Positions 25,372-34,158 are shown, counted from the first letter of the stretch. The stretch: 53,268 nt of DNA from Clostridium sp. AM33-3 (GCF_003480315.1 NZ_QUIV01000020.1:1-53268), one strand, 5' to 3'. The notes: generated by a model not told the origin, from the letters alone. Numbers and translations are program-made.

Positions 25372-26343
25372 CTATTTGATTACCTGCAGGGACTGACGGT
25401 CTGCAAATACTGCTACGAATACCAGGAAGACTACACCCTGGATCAGCTGCATGAGCTGTGTAGTAAAGCCCATCATGGTCAGTCCGCTGTTTAATACGAT
25501 GTAAAGCAGAGAACCTACGATGATGTTTTCAAAGCGTACCTTTGCGCCGCCGGAGATTGGCATACCGCCAAGTACCAGTGCGATCAGGATCTGGGTCTCT
25601 AACTGGTTACCGCCGGAAGAAGTAACAGAACCAACTTTGATAACGTTGATAAACGCTGCAAAACCGGTAATTGCACCAGCTAAAACGTAGATCCAGAACT
25701 TCATGCGGTCGGTGCGGATACCAGAGAACATTGCAGCCTTCTCACCTGCACCGATAGCCTTTAAGTAAGTGCCGAACTTCGTGAAGCGGAACAATACAAA
25801 TCCAATAACCAGAATCAGTACGGTACACGCAATCTTTAATCCGGTGCTGTCAAAGTTGATCAGCTTTGCAGAACCTGCAACCGGCGCGTTGGTGGTCAGA
25901 TACTTGATAAATCCACGGAACAGGAACATGGTACAGATCGTAACAATAAAGGATTTGATCTTGCGGTATACATAGAAGTAACCGTTGATTGCTCCGATCA
26001 CTGCGCCTGCCACGATACCGCCCACAATTGCAAGCGGAATGCTGGTCTTGGAAAGCATACATACTACGATGGATGCAATACCCAGGATAGAGCCCTGAGA
26101 GAAATCCAGGCCACCCATGGTCATGATAAAGAATACACCGGTTGCTGCGATCATAGTCACATATACCTGTGACAGTACCAGCGGCAGGTTCTTCATCATT
26201 CGGAAATTCGTGAGTACATTAAACAGTAAGAAAATGATAATCAGTCCCGCGATCGGAAGCAGGGCACGGATCATCGACATTTTTGATATTTTTTTGAGCT
26301 GCTGCTCCTTCTGGTCTGTGTTTGTCTTAACTTGATTCTCCAT
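25372..26343 (-). CDS. Sugar ABC transporter permease (second)
   Basis: A 323-residue RbsC/AraH-family permease with 8-10 hydrophobic segments and the family signature around MGGLDFSQGSILGIAS and GINGY/AVIGAINGYFYV. GGxPISGGAKV near residue 260 matches the coupling region of the family. It pairs with the other permease (27873) to form a heterodimeric channel served by the double-domain ATPase at 26354. The substrate is probably L-arabinose, given AraR and AraA directly downstream. The ATG has AAGGAGG 5 nt ahead. Confidence 0.88.
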   Translation of the reverse strand: MENQVKTNTDQKEQQLKKISKMSMIRALLPIAGLIIIFLLFNVLTNFRMMKNLPLVLSQVYVTMIAATGVFFIMTMGGLDFSQGSILGIASIVVCMLSKTSIPLAIVGGIVAGAVIGAINGYFYVYRKIKSFIVTICTMFLFRGFIKYLTTNAPVAGSAKLINFDSTGLKIACTVLILVIGFVLFRFTKFGTYLKAIGAGEKAAMFSGIRTDRMKFWIYVLAGAITGFAAFINVIKVGSVTSSGGNQLETQILIALVLGGMPISGGAKVRFENIIVGSLLYIVLNSGLTMMGFTTQLMQLIQGVVFLVFVAVFADRQSLQVIK

Positions 26344-26353
26344 TGCTGCCTCC

Positions 26354-27853
26354 TTATACCATCATCGTAATCAGGCTGTTCTCATCGAGGGCCTCATTAC
26401 GCTCCAGCTCTCCGCTGGTCCTGCCATCCTTCATGATCATGATGCGGTCGCACATACCAATGAGCTCCATTAACTCCTCGGAAATCATGATGATGGACTT
26501 GCCATTCTTTCTCATCTGGTTCATTAACTGATAGATATCCTGTTTTACCTTGATATCGATGCCTCGGGTCGGACTGTCTAATACAACGATGTCAGAGTCT
26601 TTACCGATCCATCTTGCCAGAACAACCTTCTGTTTATTACCGCCGGAAAGGTCGGATACAAACTGGTCTACGTTGACCATCTTAACGGACATCTGCTTTG
26701 CATATTTGTTTGCAAACTCTTTTAACTTCTTGTCGCTTAACAGATGGCTCTTACCGGCCAGGCTGTCTAAGGACGGAAGGCAGATATTATCACCGATACT
26801 CTGGTTTAACACAACAGACTCATTATCACGGTCTTTGGACGTGTAAGCAATGCTGTGTTTAATGGCAGTCGGAATATCATTGATCTGGGTTCCATCTGCC
26901 AGTTCTACGATACCGGTACGGTCATAGGAAGCGCCGAAAATAGCTTTTCCGATTTCATGCATACCGGACTCGGACAGACCGCCAAAGCCAAGGATCTCAC
27001 CCTTGTGCAGGTCAAAGCTTACATCGTGGATCAGGCCTGGAACAGATACATTCTTTACAGAAAGAACCACCTCATCAGAAACCTTCTCTCCGTAATCGGA
27101 ACGATAATAGTCACCGGTTACCTCACGGCCAACCATGAGACGCTTTAAGTCATCCTCTGTTACGTCTTTGCTCTTTACAGTGTCAATGTAAACACCGTCA
27201 CGCATGATCGTGATGGTATCAGACTTGTCCAGAATCTCCGGAAGATCATGGGAAATGAAGATGATAGAGTTGCCGCTTTCACGGATCCGGTTCATGTGCT
27301 TGTACAGCTCTTCACGTCCCTCCTGAGAAAGAGCGGTGGTGGTCTCATCGATGACTACGATCTTCGGATCAAAGTAGGTTGCCTTTACGATTTCAATCAG
27401 CTTACGGTCCTCAAAGTTATACTCATCAATAATGTCTGCTGCCTTGATACGCTCAAAGCCATATTTCTTTAAGAGCTCCGTTGCCTTCTTGTTCATGGCA
27501 TTGGTGTTCTTGATTCCCATATGTACGAACTGGTCCTCATGGCCCAGGAAGATATTCTCTGCCACAGTCAGGCCAGACAGGGTACCAAGCTCCTGCACGA
27601 TAATGGAGACACCCTCGTTATTTGCCTCAACCTGGTTTTTCGGATGGATCTCTTTTCCATCCAGTACGAAGGTACCGCTTCCGATGCTGTAGATACCGGT
27701 CAACATGTTGGTCAGGGTTGATTTACCGGAACCATTCTCACCGATCAACGCATGTACCTCGCCTTTGTTTACGTTAAATGAAACATTCTGAACCGCCTTC
27801 GTGATACCGAAGGACTTGCAAAGATTTTTTACCTCTAACCTTACTTCGCTCAT
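26354..27853 (-). CDS. Sugar ABC transporter ATP-binding protein, two ATPase domains
   Basis: A 499-residue RbsA/AraG/MglA-type ATPase. The first half has Walker A GENGSGKST (about 38-46), a Q-loop and Walker B IVVIDETT. The second half is degenerate at Walker A (GLSESGMHEIG), as usual for this family, but has an intact LSGGNKQKV signature and VVLDSPTRGID. It energises import of a monosaccharide, probably arabinose, with the two flanking permeases. It starts 20 nt downstream of the previous gene, with GGGAGG ahead of the ATG. Confidence 0.93.
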   Translation of the reverse strand: MSEVRLEVKNLCKSFGITKAVQNVSFNVNKGEVHALIGENGSGKSTLTNMLTGIYSIGSGTFVLDGKEIHPKNQVEANNEGVSIIVQELGTLSGLTVAENIFLGHEDQFVHMGIKNTNAMNKKATELLKKYGFERIKAADIIDEYNFEDRKLIEIVKATYFDPKIVVIDETTTALSQEGREELYKHMNRIRESGNSIIFISHDLPEILDKSDTITIMRDGVYIDTVKSKDVTEDDLKRLMVGREVTGDYYRSDYGEKVSDEVVLSVKNVSVPGLIHDVSFDLHKGEILGFGGLSESGMHEIGKAIFGASYDRTGIVELADGTQINDIPTAIKHSIAYTSKDRDNESVVLNQSIGDNICLPSLDSLAGKSHLLSDKKLKEFANKYAKQMSVKMVNVDQFVSDLSGGNKQKVVLARWIGKDSDIVVLDSPTRGIDIKVKQDIYQLMNQMRKNGKSIIMISEELMELIGMCDRIMIMKDGRTSGELERNEALDENSLITMMV

Positions 27854-27872
27854 TGCATTTCCTCCCTATGAT

Positions 27873-28844
27873 CTACTTGACGATCTCGCCTTTTGTTACT
27901 TTGGTGGTTACCGTAATGATGATCAGCAGCGCAAGGCCGGTGATAACATCCTGGATTGCGGTCGGAGCACCCATGGCGATGAATCCGAAGAAGATGATGT
28001 TGATGACAAACTCACCGATCACAATTGCCTGTAACGGCATACCGTATTTCTTGAATGCAAGTCCAAAGAAGCAGCCCATGGTCGGAACGAAGTTACGGCT
28101 CATGGAGGCCATTCCGGTTACTGCTACCATGGAAGAACCATAGCTGATGGTCAGGACTGCCATGACGCCAAGGAAGGCGCCACTTAAGATGAATGCCAGA
28201 ACCTTGTATTTATCTACGTTGATACCCATGTTCTTGGCTACAAACTCGTTGCTGCCGATCGCGTAGGTGTATGTACCGATCTTGGTGTAATTTAAAAAGA
28301 TGTACGCAACCACGCATGCTAACACTGCCAGGATAATGTTGCCCGGCATCTGGCCAAAGGCACGCAGGTTAGACGGAAGCGTCTGCTCCACACCGCCTGC
28401 GATATAGTTCGCAACAGACTCATAAATCAGCGCAAGACCCGTGGTTACGATCATAGACGGAATGTGAAGCTTAACATAGAAAACGCCGTTCAACAGACCA
28501 ACGATGGAACCGGTCACGATACTTCCGATGATGAGTCCGGCATAGCCCATTCCGAATCTTGATGCGAACACGCAGCCAACGATTGCGGAAAGCATGATGT
28601 TTGCACCAATAGAGAAATCAAACATTCCCATAACCATAACGAAATAGAAGCCAACTGCACCGACTGTGGCAATCAGGCTGGCCTGGAAATAGCTCAGCAT
28701 GTTAGCCGGTGAACCAAAGTTGCTAGGTGTCAGGATCTTAAAGATCAGCCAGGAAAGCACTACCAGACCAAACAGGATCAGATAGCCCTTCACAGTTCCC
28801 GAAAGTTTTTTCTTTCCGGGTGTGTCAACAACAGGAGTACCCAT
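27873..28844 (-). CDS. Sugar ABC transporter permease (first)
   Basis: A 323-residue RbsC-family permease. It shows multiple membrane helices, the VMGMFDFSIGANIMLSAIVG segment typical of the family and a second GLLNGVFYVKLHIPSMI motif. It is similar in length to the permease at 25372 but clearly diverged from it, so the two probably form a heterodimer. It follows the binding-protein gene after an intercistronic hairpin. Confidence 0.9.
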   Translation of the reverse strand: MGTPVVDTPGKKKLSGTVKGYLILFGLVVLSWLIFKILTPSNFGSPANMLSYFQASLIATVGAVGFYFVMVMGMFDFSIGANIMLSAIVGCVFASRFGMGYAGLIIGSIVTGSIVGLLNGVFYVKLHIPSMIVTTGLALIYESVANYIAGGVEQTLPSNLRAFGQMPGNIILAVLACVVAYIFLNYTKIGTYTYAIGSNEFVAKNMGINVDKYKVLAFILSGAFLGVMAVLTISYGSSMVAVTGMASMSRNFVPTMGCFFGLAFKKYGMPLQAIVIGEFVINIIFFGFIAMGAPTAIQDVITGLALLIIITVTTKVTKGEIVK

Positions 28845-28879
28845 ATTTTTTACCTCGTTCTTATTTCATACTAAGACAT

Positions 28880-28912
28880 GACGGCCGGCATCGCCGCGCG
28901 ATACCGGCCGTC
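28880..28912 (-). promoter_or_regulatory. Intercistronic hairpin after the binding-protein gene
   Basis: GACGGCCGG (28880-28888) pairs with CCGGCCGTC (28904-28912), with further inner pairs. No T-tract follows on the minus strand. Such hairpins between a binding-protein gene and its permease genes usually protect the upstream mRNA and set the higher level of the binding protein. That role is inferred here. Confidence 0.75.
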
Positions 28913-28945
28913 TCAAGCTACTCAGCCCAAATCATCTTTTGTAAA

Positions 28946-30166
28946 TTATTTACCAGCTCTTGCTGCTGCGTCTTCGATGGAGATCTTAGCTGCTGCCTCT
29001 TTCAGGCCCTCAAGATCCAGCTCAGACATCTCAACCAGTTCCTCATCGGTGTAAGGAAGCTGATCTACGAAGTACTGCTCGTAAGCTTTGTAGTCATCTG
29101 CGGAAGATACATACAGGTACGGGAACGGAACATCCTCGAACTTGCCTTCGAATCCGCTGTAGTTGCCCTTGATTGCGTTGTATACCATCATGAAAGCAAT
29201 AAGCGGGTCGCAGTAATGTCCGCCGGACTGGCCAGCCATGGAACCATTCTCCAGTCTCTCTCCAAGATCCGGAAGGAAGTCGGTGGAAACAATGTCGATA
29301 TCCTGAACTTTGCCTGCACGCTCAACTGCTGCGATAGCGCCCTGAAGCGGATCACCGCCGCCGCCTGCCGGGATCAGTGCGTCAAGAGTCGGATCTGCTG
29401 ACATCAGAGCCTCTGCTGCCTTGGAACCACCCTCAGAAGAAGTACCAGCGTACTGCGGCTCAGACAGCTTAGCCTGATCATCCGGATGCTCTTTGTTCCA
29501 GTTCTCAACGCCAGCTTTGTAGCCTTCCCATCTGCCTAACCAGGTAGCATCACCCTGCTCCCAGCCGATCAGACCGATGTTTCTGTCACCCTTGTCCAGA
29601 AGAATCTGAACCAGCTTCTCGCCGTTCTCCGGCTCATTCTCATGAACTGCTCCGATGTAGTACGGAGACTGGGTTGCCATGTCGTAGATATCTGCGCTGT
29701 TATCCTTGCTGATCACACGGAAGAACTGTGCCAGATAAACCTTATTGTCATTTGCAGTCTTGATTGCAGAAGTCATCTCAGTATCAGAAGAGTTACAGAT
29801 AATGATGCCCTGGCATCCTGCTGCAGCAAGCTGCTCTACAGAAGCGGTAACCTTCTCAGATACATGGCCCTGGTCAACATACTGAACCTGTACACCTAAA
29901 GCCTTTGCCGCCTCATCCAGGATCAGTTTACACTGGGAACCAAGAACATCGGTAGAAGACCAGATGGAAACACCGATCTTGATATCCTTGTTGTCGATAC
30001 CGGAAGCTGCTGCCTCGGTGGTCTCTGCGCCGCCCTCTGCCTTGGAGTCAGCTGCCGGGGCTGCTGTGGTTGCGCTGGATGCTGCACCACCGCCGCATGC
30101 GGTCAGGCTTGCCAGCATCGCTGCTGCTGTCACGGTTGCCGTTGCTTTTTTGAAGACTTTCTTCAT
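28946..30166 (-). CDS. Sugar-binding lipoprotein of the arabinose-type ABC transporter
   Basis: A 406-residue periplasmic-binding-protein family lipoprotein. The signal ends in SLTACGGG, with the lipidated Cys at about residue 24, followed by a low-complexity Ala/Thr/Ser-rich linker. From about residue 62 a type I sugar-binding fold runs (IKIGVSIWSSTDVLGSQCK, then GCQGIIICNSSDTEM). It delivers the sugar to the two permeases. I chose the ATG at 30166 because GGGAGG precedes it and the lipoprotein signal begins there; a start at 30205 would add 13 unrelated residues. The substrate, L-arabinose, is inferred from araR and araA. Confidence 0.88.
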   Translation of the reverse strand: MKKVFKKATATVTAAAMLASLTACGGGAASSATTAAPAADSKAEGGAETTEAAASGIDNKDIKIGVSIWSSTDVLGSQCKLILDEAAKALGVQVQYVDQGHVSEKVTASVEQLAAAGCQGIIICNSSDTEMTSAIKTANDNKVYLAQFFRVISKDNSADIYDMATQSPYYIGAVHENEPENGEKLVQILLDKGDRNIGLIGWEQGDATWLGRWEGYKAGVENWNKEHPDDQAKLSEPQYAGTSSEGGSKAAEALMSADPTLDALIPAGGGGDPLQGAIAAVERAGKVQDIDIVSTDFLPDLGERLENGSMAGQSGGHYCDPLIAFMMVYNAIKGNYSGFEGKFEDVPFPYLYVSSADDYKAYEQYFVDQLPYTDEELVEMSELDLEGLKEAAAKISIEDAAARAGK

Positions 30167-30192
30167 TTTGATTCCTCCCAACATGTTTTTAA

Positions 30193-30205
30193 TTGTTTTC
30201 AACAA
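30193..30205. promoter_or_regulatory. Candidate operator downstream of the arabinose promoter
   Basis: TTGTT-N3-AACAA forms a small dyad about 15-25 bp downstream of the -10. It resembles the TTGT...ACAA half-sites of the B. subtilis AraR box only loosely. A second dyad, AAAAGT-N3-ACTTTT (30271-30285), lies upstream of the -35. Either could bind the AraR encoded in this cluster. Confidence 0.35.
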
Positions 30206-30218
30206 CTATCATGGCTTT

Positions 30219-30247
30219 ATTATACGTTTTGACAGCAAATTGCGCAA
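30219..30247 (-). promoter_or_regulatory. Promoter of the arabinose transporter operon
   Basis: Minus strand: -35 TTGCGC (30242-30247), 17-bp spacer, -10 TATAAT (30219-30224), about 55 bp ahead of the binding-protein start. Confidence 0.7.
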
Positions 30248-30348
30248 CACAATACAAGGTATTTTTTATCAAAAGTTGTACTTTTTCTTATGCAAAATCA
30301 TCTAAAAATTGTCATAATATCCGATATTTTTTATCATCATCATACATG

Positions 30349-30405
30349 TTGCATCATTTTTCGTCGGTATCTTGCATCGTATTTTGTGTATTTCTGTCAA
30401 TACAC
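30349..30405. promoter_or_regulatory. Upstream dyad and direct repeats in the arabinose control region
   Basis: Within the 388-bp gene-free stretch 30167-30554, GTGTATT-N6-AATACAC (30386-30405) is a perfect 20-bp dyad. TTGCATC(A/G)T occurs twice, at 30349 and 30372, 23 bp apart (about two helical turns). They lie 100-160 bp upstream of the promoter. They look like regulator sites, but I cannot name the regulator. Confidence 0.35.
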
Positions 30406-30497
30406 GTGTGAATCCTTTAACGTTCCAGATTCTTTCTAAATACAACTTTGAATTGTTTGGAAAGCTGTATGGTTTTAGATATCTGAACAATCAGCTC

Positions 30498-30539
30498 AAA
30501 AAAAGGAGACCGGCATTGCACGCTGTGCTGCCGGTCTCC
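30498..30539 (-). terminator. Intrinsic terminator after the GerMN-like lipoprotein gene
   Basis: Minus strand: GGAGACCGGCA pairs perfectly with TGCCGGTCTCC around a 13-nt loop and is followed by seven T's. Confidence 0.93.
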
Positions 30540-30554
30540 GGTTTATTTTCTGTA

Positions 30555-31127
30555 TTACTTTCCCGCATCTGCAAAGCTCAGGCCCTCTGCCAGAGTCTGT
30601 CCCCCTGCCTTGATGGTGATGGTTTCTGTATCCATGTTCTCGCAGAAGGTGTTTGCCACTGCCTGAAGAACCCTTTCCTGATTTTCAGACGGGAACTGAC
30701 TTAACTCCAGGGTTGCTTTCTCTGCCATGGTAGTATCCGCGGTCATACCCGGACCTGCCTCCTGACTTGCAGCACTTCCCTCGGTGGTGAAGCTGACTGC
30801 CTTGGTTCCGTCATCCAGCACTCCGTACTGAACAAGAAGATCTACCAGGCTCTGCGCGTCCAGAGTCTCTACTGAATCCATGCTTCCCCCTATCTTGCTT
30901 CCATCTTCGCTGACACTGTATATACATACCATCTTAAGATCCGGTGCATCCTGATCAACCGGTCTGCCAGTCACCACACCCGGACCTGCATCTGCAGTAG
31001 ACTCAACTACATCTTCCTGCTGCGGTTCTTTCACCTCGCCGGTTTTATTCTTCTCGGTGGTCGGGGTACATGCTGCTAATGATAAGATCATCATGGCTCC
31101 CAGTAAGCCCATGACTAATTTCTTCAT
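30555..31127 (-). CDS. GerMN-like lipoprotein
   Basis: A 190-residue lipoprotein with a signal ending in SLAACTP (Cys at about 20) and a short Glu/Thr-rich spacer. Residues about 65-180 fit a GerMN domain pattern: a VCIYSVSEDGSKIGG strand, the QSLVDLLVQYGVL helix, a KATLELSQFP strand, then a long helix (VLQAVANTFCENM) and TITIKAGGQTL. GerM-type proteins act in sporulation and germination in B. subtilis. Spore genes spmA/spmB lie nearby, which fits, but the domain call rests on pattern alone. Its GGAGG lies 9 nt ahead of the ATG, 31 nt after the fabT-like gene. Confidence 0.6.
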   Translation of the reverse strand: MKKLVMGLLGAMMILSLAACTPTTEKNKTGEVKEPQQEDVVESTADAGPGVVTGRPVDQDAPDLKMVCIYSVSEDGSKIGGSMDSVETLDAQSLVDLLVQYGVLDDGTKAVSFTTEGSAASQEAGPGMTADTTMAEKATLELSQFPSENQERVLQAVANTFCENMDTETITIKAGGQTLAEGLSFADAGK

Positions 31128-31158
31128 AATGATAAAGCCTCCTTGTATATCTTGTGTG

Positions 31159-31599
31159 TTATGCTTTCGCCTTGCGAAACCAGATATTCAGTTTTGCAAG
31201 GGCTTTGACAAGGCTCTCGGTCTCGTCGGGAGTCAGACCCTGTAAAATTGCCTCAATCATATCGTGGTGGAACTGTTCGTGATGTTCATAGGCATGCCTT
31301 CCTTTTTCGGACAACGAAATATAGACTACACGCCGGTCTTCTTTTCCTCGTTCCCGGGTCACGTAGCCCTTCTTTACCAGACTGTTCATGGCTATGGTCA
31401 GGGTTCCCACCGTCACAGACAGCTCTTTGGCAATCATAGACATATTCTTGGGTTCTCCTGTGCCAATGGCCTGGATCACATGCACATCGTTATTTGTAAT
31501 ATCCTGGAATTCCTGTGTGATGATGGCCTGCTCCTCTAAGTCCATCACATCACGAAACAGCTTTACCAGGGCATCGTTTAATGTCGCGTAAGTATCCAC
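31159..31599 (-). CDS. fabT: FabT-like MarR family repressor of fatty-acid synthesis
   Basis: A 146-residue MarR winged-helix protein. The recognition region MSMIAKELSVTVGTLTIAMN and the wing GYVTRERGKEDRRVVYISL closely follow streptococcal FabT, as does the C-terminal FHHDMIEAILQGLTPDE helix. FabT represses fab genes, with acyl-ACP as co-repressor. A FabT-type palindrome is present at the fabH promoter (43753-43765), which supports the call. Unlike in streptococci, the gene is not inside the fab operon but about 12 kb away, past its 3' end. The start is GTG, with GAGGGAG just ahead. Confidence 0.8.
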   Translation of the reverse strand: MDTYATLNDALVKLFRDVMDLEEQAIITQEFQDITNNDVHVIQAIGTGEPKNMSMIAKELSVTVGTLTIAMNSLVKKGYVTRERGKEDRRVVYISLSEKGRHAYEHHEQFHHDMIEAILQGLTPDETESLVKALAKLNIWFRKAKA

Positions 31600-31641
31600 T
31601 TTTCTCCCTCACTGCACACGAAGCCTGTCGCTCCGCTCTTG

Positions 31642-31670
31642 ATTATACATGATTTGACCACTTTCGACAA
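31642..31670 (-). promoter_or_regulatory. Promoter of the fabT-like gene
   Basis: Minus strand: -35 TTGTCG (31665-31670), 17-bp spacer, -10 TATAAT (31642-31647). No FabT-type palindrome is seen beside it, so autoregulation is not indicated. Confidence 0.7.
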
Positions 31671-31745
31671 CCGAGTTTTTCTTACGAGATTGTGAAAGAT
31701 TTGTGATTTTTGTTACAAACTTCCAGGCTTTGTGATTTTCTTCCA

Positions 31746-32261
31746 TCACTTTCCTGTAATCCAGATACTGGCCGCGATCCCGGCCACCGTAGCGATCAGT
31801 GCCCCGGGCACGGTATAACGGGTGCGGCGCACCTGTACACTGCCAAAATAAATACTGAGGCAATAAAAGACCGTCTCTGTGCTGCTCATCAGGACCGATG
31901 CCGCCATGCCAACGTGGCTGTCCGGCCCGTACTGTCGAAACAGATCCAGCAAAAGCCCGGTGGCTGCCGAGCTGGAAACCAGACGTACCAGGGTGATGGG
32001 TACCAGTTCCCGCGGAATATGCAAAAATCCCGCGGTCCTTGCACATACACCGGTCACTGCATCCAGAAGTCCGGAGGCCCGGACTACTCCCACCGCCGCA
32101 ATCAGACCAATCAGGGTCGGCAAAATGTCTGCCACAGTTTTCATACCATTTTTTGCGCCATCCAGAAAATCATTAAATATCGGACGGCGCGAAATCAGGC
32201 CGAAAGCAATCACATAGCTGATGACAAAGGGAAGAAGGATTTTGGAAAGCCACAGAATCAT
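31746..32261 (-). CDS. spmB: Spore maturation protein B
   Basis: A 171-residue membrane protein with a Gate/nucleoside-recognition-type domain: VADILPTLIGLIAAVGVVRASG, LVRLVSSSAATGLLLDLFRQYGPDSHVG and ASVLMSSTETVFYCLSIYFGSV match SpmB. With SpmA it is needed for spore core dehydration and heat resistance in B. subtilis. Its ATG overlaps the spmA stop (ATGA), so the pair is coupled. Confidence 0.93.
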   Translation of the reverse strand: MILWLSKILLPFVISYVIAFGLISRRPIFNDFLDGAKNGMKTVADILPTLIGLIAAVGVVRASGLLDAVTGVCARTAGFLHIPRELVPITLVRLVSSSAATGLLLDLFRQYGPDSHVGMAASVLMSSTETVFYCLSIYFGSVQVRRTRYTVPGALIATVAGIAASIWITGK

Positions 32262-32863
32262 AAATGAGCTGCCCTCCTGTTTTTCCAGTCCATAACCTTA
32301 CAGAAAATCACCGCCGCCAGCGTGGAAATGGCCGTAGCCGCCAGCGCAGGTCCCAGCACCGCCTCCGGCTGTCTGGATCCGTACTGGCTCCGGTAAGCAA
32401 CCAGCGTCACCGGAATCAGCTGCAGGGACGAAATATTCAGTATCATAAACGTACACATGGATGGGGTGGCCACGGGCTCCTCATCCCGGGCCGTCGGGAT
32501 GTCCTTCGCCATCTCCTGCATGGCCTTTAACCCCGCAGGTGTAGCCGCCATGCCAAGTCCAAGCATATTAGCAATGATATTCACCGCAATCGGTTCCCTG
32601 GCCGGATGATCCCTCTCAAGTTCCGGAAACAAAAAATCCAGTACGGGTGCCATACAGCCGGTAAGCCATCTCACCAGTCCTGCCCGGCTTCCGATTTCCA
32701 TAATTCCACACCAGAACGACAGAATTCCGAGCATGGTAAGACCCAGGCTCACGGATTCTTTTGCAGAGTCCAGAAGAGCCTGGGTCACTTCGTTCCATGT
32801 TCCATTACATGCGCCCCAAAGCATTCCGGCCAAGAGCATTCCGCCCCACAGATAATTCAGCAA
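32258..32863 (-). CDS. spmA: Spore maturation protein A
   Basis: A 201-residue membrane protein. LSFWCGIMEIGSRAGLVRWL, NIIANMLGLGMAATPAGLKAM and the FMILNISSLQLIPVTLVAYR segment match SpmA. The start is TTG at 32863, preceded by AGGAAG; ORF and homology leave no ATG option. The 182 bp upstream contain no convincing sigma-A promoter, which would fit control by a sporulation sigma factor, but I could not define one. Confidence 0.92.
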   Translation of the reverse strand: MLNYLWGGMLLAGMLWGACNGTWNEVTQALLDSAKESVSLGLTMLGILSFWCGIMEIGSRAGLVRWLTGCMAPVLDFLFPELERDHPAREPIAVNIIANMLGLGMAATPAGLKAMQEMAKDIPTARDEEPVATPSMCTFMILNISSLQLIPVTLVAYRSQYGSRQPEAVLGPALAATAISTLAAVIFCKVMDWKNRRAAHL

Positions 32864-33045
32864 TACCGGTCACTTCCTGTTCTGATCATGCTGCCGTGCC
32901 GGATCATACGAGCCGTGCGCAGCATCATTTGCTTTCAATCTATGGGAGTTTCAACTCCTTTATGCCATACCGGAAACACTTTTCTTTTGCCATACAGCGT
33001 TTTCGCCTTTTATACAGTCAGGCTGTGTACCACAGGCTCCTCCTA

Positions 33046-34158
33046 TTACACTGTTCCAACCAGATCCTGCACCACAGCCTCCACCGTCTCGATCTTATCG
33101 GCACGGTAAGCATTACTGCCGCAGAACAGCAGGGCATCATTCAGCGCTCCCTCTGCCGCATTGGACAGAGCTTTGGTAATGCAGTACGGGATATTAGCCG
33201 GATCACAATGCTCCAGACACTGGTAACAGTGGCTGATCTTTGCTTTTTCCCCACGCTCTTTCATGGCCGTAATCTTCTCCAGGAACGGATTTACAATGGC
33301 ACGCCCAGGCATGCCTACCGGACTCTGGGTGATGACAATATCTTCTGCCTTCGCGTTGATGTAGGCCTGCTTGTAGCTCTCCGGTGCGTCACACTCCTCA
33401 GTGGTGACAAAACGGGTTGCCACCTGCACGGCGTCCGCGCCAAGCTCCATGGCATGCTCCACATCCTCCCGGGTGTAAATGCCGCCTGCGATGGCTACCG
33501 GAATATGTTTCTGGTACTTCTCCTCAAACTGTTTTACCACCTTCATGATACTGCGGATTTCTTCATCATACAGATCCTGATGGTAGGTATGCGGCACATC
33601 CTTTGTGTCTGCGCCGTAGCGGCTCAAATCCTCTCTGGAAAAGCCAAGATGGCCACCCGCCAGCGGCCCCTCGATCACCAGAAGATCCGGAATGCGCTTA
33701 TACTTGCGGTCCCACATTTTGCAGATCACCATAGCGGATTTTGCGGTGGACACAATAGGTGCTATTTTCGTCTTAGCCCCTTCCACAAGCTCCGGCAGGG
33801 ACACCGGAAGTCCGGCTCCTGAAATAATAATATCCGCTCCGGCCTTCACGGCCTCCTTCACATACTGTGCGTAGTTGCGGGTTGCCACCATAATATTAAA
33901 TCCGATAATACCCTTCGGCGCGATCTCCCGTGCTTTCTTCAGTTCCTCACCAATGGCACGCAGATTTGCCTCCATTGGTGCCTTTAAAAACTCCGGATCC
34001 TTAAATCCGATCTGCGCGGTGGAAATGATACCAATACCACCTGCTTTCGCTACCGCTCCTGCCAGGGAGTGAAGGCTGATGCCTACTCCCATTCCCCCCT
34101 GAATGATGGGATATTTTGCTGTAAGATCACCGATTTTTAATGCTTTCATTATACTCAT
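33046..34158 (-). CDS. Nitronate monooxygenase / FabK-type flavoprotein
   Basis: A 370-residue FMN TIM-barrel protein of the NMO/2-nitropropane dioxygenase family: YPIIQGGMGVGIS at the N-terminus, GADIIISGAGLP, EGPLAGGHLGF with the family His, IAGGIY and GADAVQVATRF at the phosphate-binding end. It also has a Cys-rich segment, CYQCLEHCDPANIPYC, absent from the FabK at 41379. It closes the fatty-acid operon. It could be a nitronate monooxygenase or a second enoyl-reductase-like enzyme; the Cys-rich extension argues against a simple FabK copy. Confidence 0.83.
   Translation of the reverse strand: MSIMKALKIGDLTAKYPIIQGGMGVGISLHSLAGAVAKAGGIGIISTAQIGFKDPEFLKAPMEANLRAIGEELKKAREIAPKGIIGFNIMVATRNYAQYVKEAVKAGADIIISGAGLPVSLPELVEGAKTKIAPIVSTAKSAMVICKMWDRKYKRIPDLLVIEGPLAGGHLGFSREDLSRYGADTKDVPHTYHQDLYDEEIRSIMKVVKQFEEKYQKHIPVAIAGGIYTREDVEHAMELGADAVQVATRFVTTEECDAPESYKQAYINAKAEDIVITQSPVGMPGRAIVNPFLEKITAMKERGEKAKISHCYQCLEHCDPANIPYCITKALSNAAEGALNDALLFCGSNAYRADKIETVEAVVQDLVGTV

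Noticed and set aside
32761..33822. A 353-codon plus-strand frame opposite the NMO-type gene
   Set aside because: Antisense to a well-defined flavoprotein; composition (Cys/His/Leu-rich, no motifs) is typical of a shadow frame.
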